Under the pieces are notes generated by a model. It had not been told where the DNA came from, did no database searches, and saw only the letters and a program-made list of their open reading frames with translations. A program made the translations under genes and the position numbers. Shown piece by piece: positions 29,342 through 37,048 of a stretch of DNA of 64,000 nt (its first letter is position 1; each line of letters starts with the position of its first letter). This DNA comes from Kluyveromyces lactis (taxonomy: Eukaryota > Ascomycota > Saccharomycetes > Saccharomycetales > Saccharomycetaceae): NCBI RefSeq assembly GCF_000002515.2, contig NC_006037.1:930001-994000 (forward strand). Direction: 5' to 3'.

Positions 29342-32300
29342 ATGAATCGAAATATCGAGACTGTAAATGAAGAAGGATCTTTTGTGGTTGATCTTCTGCG
29401 AAAGCCCTTTAAACTCCCGTCACGGTACGATGATCTCCCGTGGGAATCAATCGAGGAGTCAAAACTGACTGAAACAGATATATTGGATCGAAAACATGTT
29501 TTTCCGCTGCTCAAAGTAATGCCGATACGTCTCTTCACAACTGACATTGAACGAAGTGAAATGTTCGAATCTTTGAAACAATACTGTCAAACGGAGCGAT
29601 ACAACAAATTTGGTGCTGATTGGCCAAACGAACTTGCAGATTCGATGGGGCTCGATTCTTTGCTTGATTGGGATTTTGATATGGAACAAATTGATGATAC
29701 TGCAAGTATTCCAGAATATAGCCCAAACCACTTATTAATACTAACAGAACGAACCATTCATGTACTAGGATCCGATGCTAAATTTTTAGCGCCAAACAGA
29801 ATAGTAGATGCGTTAGTAATACCTAACCAGAAGTGTTCTGATAAAAATGATACGTGCATTCTATGCCTTGCCTCTGGAGAGATATACTCCATGGATTTCC
29901 ACTACCACCAGACAGCTGAAAAGTATGATATCGAGTTGGTATGTTCATATAAACTTGATAACGTACCCCCAAAGTTTACTGCTAAACTCACTTACTCCAG
30001 TACCAATGATCTTATAGGATTTGTAACGTCAATGCATCTCATGTGCGTGTTATCATTGCATAAGCGCGAGAGGGCTTTTTTCAAGTTAGACTTCAACGTT
30101 CTGTTACAACTAGGTTGCGATATTGACACTATAACATGGCAATCCGGGAAATTACTTTACATTGATTACTTCAAAAAGAACCATGTAAGGGTAGTAGAGC
30201 AAGATGTGCAGGGGTATGGGTTTTTTGAGTGTAACTTTATTATCAATGATGTGAAAGATGAAGATAAAATACTATTACTAGATAGAGACAACGTTTTACT
30301 CGTCGAAGGTTCAATGAAAAAAGCTAATATAGTTTCGGCAGGGACAGAGAAAATTGACGTTGGTTCTTTAGATCTCGTGTTTGCTTCTTCAGCTGACATT
30401 ATCGATTATAGCCTGTTTAAGGTGATCGAGGAGCCTTTTAAAAGTGTCAATTTCTTAATCCTCAACAATTGGGTCATATTATTAAGCTTAGTAACAGATT
30501 CCAACAAGGTGCTTGTATCTGAGCTTACAAGACTTGCAATACCTATTGATGGCTTGATACTAGAACGGGTGGTGGGATATAACGAAATAGCCATACTCGT
30601 TTTGTCTAGGGGAGAAGTAATACGCTATACCGTTGACTTAAATGATATCACTTTTCAAGATACAGGTATAAACAAATTGGCGATAAAACCTACTGTGATG
30701 TTATTGAACAATATACTAGATGAACAATGGGTATTTGAAGGATACGAAAAGATAGACCATATTTATAAATATGAACATTCAACTCTACTTCATTCAAAAA
30801 ATAAGTTGTATGACATCCCCGCTAAATCAGCAGATATTCAAATAACATTTGATCTTATCACATTCATGTCCGAATTCAAAGTGTTCCACGATGTCAGAGT
30901 TATTGATTTAAAATGTGCGGTTTCTGGTAGTTTTCAATTTGGATCCATCTCAATTAGAAGTGATGATCCCGAGGTTCAACAGTATGTGTTAATCGGAATC
31001 TCATCGATTTGCGCACCTGAATCATACTATCTGGAGATTGTTAAAGGTGAGCAGATAAAATTTCAGCTGATAGACGACTTACTACCTGAAACTGAGGACA
31101 CATTCATTGAATTTTTTACAGTCAGAGGAACTTTCTTGTCAATAACTGCAAATAATTTGTACATCAACGATTTAGAGGATATCAAGCAGCTCCCACTTCC
31201 GTTTTCGATAAAAGGTGCCAAATCAATCTGCATTCCAAAGGATATCTTTAGCATTCTAATATGGAATGAGGATGAAATTAGCATAACGGACTGGAAAAGC
31301 GGAACAACTACCAGCATAAACATACCAGAAGGATTTGAAAAGCTGCATGATATTATAGAGATAAATGGGGAACATGTGCTGCGATTTGATCAAAGCATAG
31401 CAAGTATAGATCTTGAAAAGCTCGAAGTTTTAGGCAGCGACTTCAGAAATAGTTTGAATTGTGAAGGAGTATTAAACGAAGTGTGGCTAAAAAATTGCAG
31501 TTCAAAAACGGCATCACTGACATCCGTTAGAAGTTTAGTCGAGGGAAGGCTCGAAATCCTGTCTACTGATGGGAATCGTACGTTTGTAGATGCTGGAACA
31601 CAAATGTGTTTAGAGCCATTCGTGTACCCATGGGTAATAGCCTACAGCACTTCAGAAATAAAAATTGTAAACGTTCAAGATGGACATGTATGCGCAGTAT
31701 TCGAATCAGATTCACTCATACTCAATGTGTACTGTGGTGACAGAAAAGGGAGAAACATATTTGTACTATACGAAGATGGAATGTCAGTAAATGAATTATT
31801 GATTGACGTTACTCGGGGGAAACTCATCGAATTGATAGGTACAGACTCGCTAAACTGGAATGAATACAAGTGGCCACTACAAGTGGCTGGCGGGTCAAGA
31901 ATTATCCTAAATGACAATGCCTTTAAGTTTTTAAAAATTGACACTAATGGAAAGACATTTGTCAAACAAGGCCCAAGAAAAGTACCTGGAAGCATAATTA
32001 CATATGGGATGCTTGATGATAGCAATAAACATATGTGCATATTCAGTTATGACACAATAACGCACACCCTGTGGTGCAATATCTTTACGATACAGAATTC
32101 CGAGCTGACACATTTATCAGAAATAACAGTTTCCAAGGATCTAAACATCATAGGCGCCCCACAGGGTTCAAGTAACACGTCGATCCATGGCCAGTTCTAC
32201 GCTGTGACAACTGAGAACAACCATATTTACGTATGGAGAGTCAGATCTGACGGTAACAGTAACTGGAATGTAACGCTATGGCAGACCATAAACCCGGGTA

Positions 32301-32446
32301 ACAAACCAGAAACTGAATTCAACGATGACACCTTCTATTTCACACAGAACTATATGCTACAATTACCCCAGAATACTGATAAGACGCCTGCCACCATACA
32401 TTGTACAATACCTAGCAGTTATCGCCAGTTATTTCGGGACCCCTAA
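29342..32446 (+). CDS. Uncharacterised 1034-residue beta-rich protein (possible multi-propeller)
   Basis: I do not recognise this gene. The protein is long, soluble, and rich in short hydrophobic beta-like segments alternating with charged turns (LLILTERTIHVLG, CILCLASGEIYSMDF, IAILVLSRGEVIRYTVD, NHIYVWRVRS). That pattern resembles beta-propeller proteins. The spacing loosely recalls the Mms1/Cft1/DDB1-type N-terminal propellers, but I see no decisive motif. No signal peptide or membrane segment is evident. It lies between YCR016W and HGT1, a spot with no S. cerevisiae counterpart that I know of. Its codon use is ordinary and unbiased, suggesting low expression. Alternatives are a fast-evolving scaffold, a nucleoporin-like or tethering protein, or a transcription-factor subunit. 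The frame is intact over 3.1 kb, so it is surely coding. Confidence 0.85.
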   Translation: MNRNIETVNEEGSFVVDLLRKPFKLPSRYDDLPWESIEESKLTETDILDRKHVFPLLKVMPIRLFTTDIERSEMFESLKQYCQTERYNKFGADWPNELADSMGLDSLLDWDFDMEQIDDTASIPEYSPNHLLILTERTIHVLGSDAKFLAPNRIVDALVIPNQKCSDKNDTCILCLASGEIYSMDFHYHQTAEKYDIELVCSYKLDNVPPKFTAKLTYSSTNDLIGFVTSMHLMCVLSLHKRERAFFKLDFNVLLQLGCDIDTITWQSGKLLYIDYFKKNHVRVVEQDVQGYGFFECNFIINDVKDEDKILLLDRDNVLLVEGSMKKANIVSAGTEKIDVGSLDLVFASSADIIDYSLFKVIEEPFKSVNFLILNNWVILLSLVTDSNKVLVSELTRLAIPIDGLILERVVGYNEIAILVLSRGEVIRYTVDLNDITFQDTGINKLAIKPTVMLLNNILDEQWVFEGYEKIDHIYKYEHSTLLHSKNKLYDIPAKSADIQITFDLITFMSEFKVFHDVRVIDLKCAVSGSFQFGSISIRSDDPEVQQYVLIGISSICAPESYYLEIVKGEQIKFQLIDDLLPETEDTFIEFFTVRGTFLSITANNLYINDLEDIKQLPLPFSIKGAKSICIPKDIFSILIWNEDEISITDWKSGTTTSINIPEGFEKLHDIIEINGEHVLRFDQSIASIDLEKLEVLGSDFRNSLNCEGVLNEVWLKNCSSKTASLTSVRSLVEGRLEILSTDGNRTFVDAGTQMCLEPFVYPWVIAYSTSEIKIVNVQDGHVCAVFESDSLILNVYCGDRKGRNIFVLYEDGMSVNELLIDVTRGKLIELIGTDSLNWNEYKWPLQVAGGSRIILNDNAFKFLKIDTNGKTFVKQGPRKVPGSIITYGMLDDSNKHMCIFSYDTITHTLWCNIFTIQNSELTHLSEITVSKDLNIIGAPQGSSNTSIHGQFYAVTTENNHIYVWRVRSDGNSNWNVTLWQTINPGNKPETEFNDDTFYFTQNYMLQLPQNTDKTPATIHCTIPSSYRQLFRDP

Positions 32447-32591
32447 TCCGATTCACATATGACGTGATATCACTGCGTTTGAGTAAAGCCTTTTAGTTGA
32501 AATCCATTGCTATCAAAGTGCTAAGTGTCAATATCAAGTTAAACATTTGTTTTCGGCTAAAAGAAAGAGAAGAAAAAAAAAAGATGATAGC

Positions 32592-32614
32592 GGGCGGACC
32601 ACAGTGGTCCGCCC
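32592..32614. promoter_or_regulatory. Perfect palindrome containing a Gal4/Lac9-type site
   Basis: Arms GGGCGGACCAC and GTGGTCCGCCC flank a single A (11-bp arms). Inside is CGG-ACCAC-A-GTGGT-CCG (32595-32611), fitting the CGG(N5)(A/T)(N5)CCG site of Gal4 and its K. lactis ortholog Lac9. Confidence 0.75.
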
Positions 32615-32717
32615 TCCAGGCACACACATATCACCTTCCTCCGGTTTAATCGACCAATATATGGCCAGGGTAACGACATGGACCACCGTCCGCAGTGCAT
32701 GTACGTGGCACTCTAAT

Positions 32718-32734
32718 CGGAACATAGTGGTCCG
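32718..32734. promoter_or_regulatory. Second Gal4/Lac9-type site
   Basis: CGG-AACAT-A-GTGGT-CCG again fits CGG(N5)(A/T)(N5)CCG. It shares the right half GTGGTCCG with the first site and lies 123 bp from it (start to start). Confidence 0.7.
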
Positions 32735-33916
32735 AAACCGCCATGTTCACGGCATACAATGCTCCGCTACTAATCTTCTGGGCACAGAACCATGAGGGTA
32801 TCATTTGGTGATCGGATTAACAAAGCCCACTTTTTCTAACACATCCCGCAGAGCTCCGGTATGGTCTGCCACAGTAACAGTCGTGGAAGGCACACGATAA
32901 TCTGGGGTTAATCCATCATGAAGGAAAACAAATACACAAAAACGCAAACAAAAATATCTGGAGATACCTACCATTCGTCCTTGACCCTGTCCATTACGGC
33001 CATAACACTGAAGATGTCGCGGACCCCGCACTAAAAAAAAAACTGGAGGAGAAGAAGTGCTGAACTAAACTCAAAAATTTTAGTAAGGAAATATTCCGAC
33101 TGGCTATTTCCTCGGTCCCCATCTGACATGTCACGGAAAAACTGTTCCCCAGAAATTTTTCTTTCCCCGCCAGATTCTTTTAAGACGTAACAAATATGAG
33201 AAAATGACTTTGCACACAGAAACATTTGCAGAGCAGTTTTCCGAAGACATACAGCAAAACCGCCATCTCAGAAATGAAAAAGTAATTTCAGGGAACTGAA
33301 AAAGTTCGACGATTCGTAATTTACATTTCGTATCACTTTCATCAGCAGACCGACAGACAGGCTAGTGATTGTTCCGTATTGCTAATTTGGTGTCATTGTT
33401 GCAACTCGGTTCATTATTACACCTTGAAGGGGTGCTGGTTTCGTTAGTTCATGGAGTATCATACTCCGGTCAGCGGAATGTAACGCCATTTACAAACGAT
33501 ATTATCAATGGTATAGTTGGGCTGGAAGAAAAGTGACAGGACCCAGAATTCCGAGCAGTGAGTGAGAACGGTAATGTTGAGGATTGTAGTGTTTTTCTTT
33601 TATTGATAGAAGATGCTCATCGCATCGTCGTGTTCCGTGAAAGCTCTCCATGTTAGAAAGTCCACCGTTGCCAGTTGGCAGGCTGTATCCTCCCCGCTCT
33701 TCCTTGGTGCCGGATTTTCTTTAGCTCCTTACACAATGACGCTTTGGGACAATGTTTCGTTATTCCATCGACGATGTTGCCCCAGACTAATTAATCAACG
33801 GGCTAAGAAATTAGCGTAACTGATGTAGAATGATCAGAGGGTTTTTTTTTCTTTCTTAGTTCTATTTACACTATTTTCCAGCTTGAATGGTTTAAGATTT
33901 AATCCGTTGTTTCTGA

Positions 33917-33924
33917 TATAAAAG
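33917..33924 (+). promoter_or_regulatory. HGT1 TATA box
   Basis: TATAAAAG about 160 bp upstream of the HGT1 ATG, followed by a T- and A-rich leader. Confidence 0.7.
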
Positions 33925-34083
33925 CCAGGTAATAAACCTTCTAACTTGCCTCTTCTTGGTGTCGATTCGAAAACACTTTTCGGTTGTTTGTTTCTGTTTT
34001 TTTCCCTTTCGATTCAATAACCCAATTAAAAAACGTATTATAACAAACTATAACAAACATCAACTTTAGCTAATAACAACAAA

Positions 34084-35739
34084 ATGTCATTGAAAAATTG
34101 GCTTTTGCTACGTGATATCCAATACGAGGGAACGTTTTATAAAAAGTTCCCCCATGTCTACAACATTTACGTCATCGGTTTCATAGCATGTATCTCCGGT
34201 CTTATGTTCGGTTTTGATATCGCATCGATGTCTTCTATGATTGGTACCGATGTTTACAAGGACTATTTCAGTAATCCTGACTCTTTGACTTACGGTGGTA
34301 TTACTGCTTCTATGGCAGGTGGTTCATTCTTGGGTTCTTTGATCTCTCCAAACTTTTCTGATGCTTTTGGTAGAAAAGTCTCTTTGCATATATGTGCTGC
34401 TCTATGGATTATTGGTGCCATTCTACAATGTGCTGCTCAAGACCAAGCCATGTTGATCGTGGGTCGTGTTATTTCTGGTATGGGTATTGGTTTCGGTTCC
34501 TCTGCTGCCCCTGTGTACTGTTCTGAAATCTCCCCACCAAAGATTAGAGGTACCATTTCTGGTCTTTTCCAATTCTCTGTTACCGTTGGTATCATGGTCC
34601 TATTCTACATCGGTTACGGTTGTCACTTCATTGATGGCGCTGCTGCCTTTAGAATCACTTGGGGGTTGCAAATGGTTCCAGGTTTGATCTTAATGGTCGG
34701 TGTATTCTTTATCCCGGAATCCCCACGTTGGTTGGCTAACCATGATCGTTGGGAAGAAACTTCTCTCATCGTTGCTAACATCGTTGCTAACGGTGACGTT
34801 AACAACGAACAAGTTCGTTTCCAATTGGAAGAAATTAAGGAACAAGTCATCATCGATTCTGCTGCCAAGAACTTCGGTTACAAAGATTTATTCAGAAAGA
34901 AGACTTTACCAAAAACAATCGTTGGTGTTTCTGCTCAAATGTGGCAACAACTATGTGGTATGAATGTTATGATGTACTACATTGTCTACATTTTCAACAT
35001 GGCTGGTTACACTGGTAACACTAACTTGGTTGCCTCGTCCATTCAATATGTGCTAAATGTTGTTATGACTATCCCAGCATTGTTCTTGATTGATAAATTT
35101 GGTAGAAGACCTGTGTTGATCATTGGTGGTATCTTCATGTTCACTTGGTTGTTCTCTGTCGCTGGTATCTTGGCTACTTACTCCGTTCCAGCCCCAGGCG
35201 GTGTCAACGGTGATGATACTGTTACTATTCAAATTCCAAGTGAAAACACTTCCGCTGCTAACGGTGTCATTGCATCCTCATACTTGTTCGTCTGTTTCTT
35301 CGCTCCAACTTGGGGTATTGGTATCTGGATTTACTGTTCTGAAATTTTCAACAACATGGAAAGAGCTAAGGGTTCTGCCCTTTCTGCAGCAACTAACTGG
35401 GCCTTCAACTTTGCCTTGGCTATGTTCGTTCCATCTGCCTTCAAAAACATTTCCTGGAAGACCTACATCATCTTTGGTGTCTTCTCTGTTGCTTTGACTA
35501 TTCAAACTTTCTTCATGTTCCCAGAAACTAAGGGGAAAACTTTAGAAGAAATCGACCAAATGTGGGTTGATAATATTCCAGCATGGAGGACTGCTAATTA
35601 CATTCCACAACTACCTATCGTTAAAGATGAAGAAGGTAACAAGTTGGGCTTGTTGGGTAACCCACAACATTTGGAAGATGTTCATTCTAATGAAAAGGGT
35701 CTACTTGACCGTTCCGACTCAGCAAGCAACTCCAATTAA
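34084..35739 (+). CDS. HGT1: Hgt1, high-affinity glucose (and galactose) transporter
   Basis: The 551-residue member of the major facilitator sugar-porter family has about 12 membrane segments. Motifs are GLMFGFDIASMSSMIG, DAFGRKVS, PESPRWL after segment 6, DKFGRRPV, and PETKGKTLEEIDQMW at the end. The cytoplasmic tail is short. It is not of the S. cerevisiae Hxt type. Length and sequence match what I recall of K. lactis HGT1, a proton-coupled high-affinity glucose carrier that is also a main route for galactose. Codon bias is strong, implying high expression. No S. cerevisiae ortholog lies in YCR016-YCR017, so it is an insertion relative to that genome. The two Lac9-type sites far upstream fit galactose control. 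The start ATG follows an A-rich leader. Confidence 0.95.
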   Translation: MSLKNWLLLRDIQYEGTFYKKFPHVYNIYVIGFIACISGLMFGFDIASMSSMIGTDVYKDYFSNPDSLTYGGITASMAGGSFLGSLISPNFSDAFGRKVSLHICAALWIIGAILQCAAQDQAMLIVGRVISGMGIGFGSSAAPVYCSEISPPKIRGTISGLFQFSVTVGIMVLFYIGYGCHFIDGAAAFRITWGLQMVPGLILMVGVFFIPESPRWLANHDRWEETSLIVANIVANGDVNNEQVRFQLEEIKEQVIIDSAAKNFGYKDLFRKKTLPKTIVGVSAQMWQQLCGMNVMMYYIVYIFNMAGYTGNTNLVASSIQYVLNVVMTIPALFLIDKFGRRPVLIIGGIFMFTWLFSVAGILATYSVPAPGGVNGDDTVTIQIPSENTSAANGVIASSYLFVCFFAPTWGIGIWIYCSEIFNNMERAKGSALSAATNWAFNFALAMFVPSAFKNISWKTYIIFGVFSVALTIQTFFMFPETKGKTLEEIDQMWVDNIPAWRTANYIPQLPIVKDEEGNKLGLLGNPQHLEDVHSNEKGLLDRSDSASNSN

Positions 35740-36571
35740 ACAGTGACCAGCTATGACAAATAAATAAATTTTTCGAACTAATTACTAGCGCATCTTTCTC
35801 TAATGACTTAAGAAATGAAATGAATTATTTCAAACAAATATAACAATATCAATCCATAACATGGTTTTATGCTCTTACTATCTTCTGTCTTTTTTTTCTT
35901 TGTGTGGCAGACGACAAACTCAGTGGCTCTACATGACTATAAATATAGCACGAGGCTCACGTCAAAGCTTCCAACAAATTGAAACTCCCATTACATGAGA
36001 TAGATAATACGAGAACTGGCTGGTTCCTGCTCTGTTATCTTACGGTTTACTTATCTCTCTCTTTTCCTATTATCATCTTCTAACTCATGATATGTTTTGA
36101 TCCAGTACGGACAGGTTCGAGCAAATAATGCTCACCGTACACTTAGTAAGTTTTCTGGCTTTTTCCAGTGTCTTTTAATAATCCAGCTTCTAGAGATTAC
36201 TCTAGATTAGATACAGTTGCTGACACTACTATTCATCTAATTTCTAATTTTCTAATGTAATTTATTTAAACGAATCACGAACACATATATGTATTCATTA
36301 GTTACGTATATATTTAAAAATTTAATGAATTTAAACTCTACACTACTGGTAACTAGACCTTATAATTATCTAATTCGGACGATGCTCCTTTCTTATTTGT
36401 TTTATGAGGACCTTTGTTTTTAAAATGTATCCTCAGTCGCTAACTAAAAAAATCTCAAAAGATTTCACATTAAAGTATCTGAATCTGCCACAGGAGTATC
36501 CCTAGAAGAGGGACTGTAATAACCTACGGGAAAGACTCAAGAAAGCCTAAAGAAGCTGTCAATACCTATAC
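35740..36571. other. HGT1 3' flank and upstream of a small ORF
   Basis: AT-rich, with TATA-like stretches near 36283-36313 that could serve the small reading frame at 36572. No other gene is seen. Confidence 0.5.
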
Positions 36572-36784
36572 ATGCCAACTACTTACTCTAATTTGATTAT
36601 AGAGGAAGTAGACGTTGCTGATTTTGTCACTGAATCTGCCCTAAACCAGGATCCTGATTTTAGAACAGATAAAACAAAGGAATTTGAACAAGATAATTCG
36701 GATCAGGATACTGAATTTGACCCAACAAAACACAGTAATCTGATATTAGAACACGTAGACGTTATAAAAGGGCAAAATATATAG
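36572..36784 (+). CDS. Possible 70-residue acidic protein with an internal repeat
   Basis: An ATG-initiated frame encodes an acidic, hydrophilic peptide. It has a clear internal duplication: YSNLIIEEVDV near the start and HSNLILEHVDV near the end, about 49 residues apart, joined by a Asp/Glu/Gln-rich linker (NSDQDTEFD). The two copies differ mostly at conservative positions at protein level, which suggests selection on the peptide, although chance or an old fragment cannot be excluded. I recognise no family. It lies between HGT1 and CWH43, outside other genes. Confidence 0.4.
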   Translation: MPTTYSNLIIEEVDVADFVTESALNQDPDFRTDKTKEFEQDNSDQDTEFDPTKHSNLILEHVDVIKGQNI

Positions 36785-37048
36785 AATATAGAAGCTTTGC
36801 TTCAAGAATACCAACGAAATCATTACGATTTATAGTGTAAATATAGAATTATTAATACTACGATTAACAATACTACGACAGATACTTTATGTTTGTACAG
36901 ATAATGACGTCGATCGATAAAATCGAGACCGAGTGCCAGATATTAGATTTGTATGTATACATCGGTGTATTGAGAATTTTCTTAGCGTGTGATAAGAGAA
37001 TTTTGATTAAACGCTACGATTCGATTAAGATCAAAGAACAGCATTGCT

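Larger units (their letters stand above)
32447..34083. promoter_or_regulatory. Long HGT1 upstream region
   Basis: A 1.64-kb region without a convincing gene. It holds two CGG-N11-CCG Gal4/Lac9-type sites (32595-32611 and 32718-32734), a small palindrome (33453-33467), and five CGGANNA Rgt1-type heptamers (33092 minus, 33134 plus, 33237 minus, 33370 minus, 33631 minus). A TATA box lies at 33917-33924, about 160 bp before the ATG. The length is unusual for this gene-dense window and implies complex regulation. Confidence 0.65.

Noticed and set aside
32534-33819. Several 60-82-codon frames upstream of HGT1
   Set aside because: They overlap the palindrome and regulatory sites, lie on both strands, and show no family features. 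The region is better explained as a long promoter.
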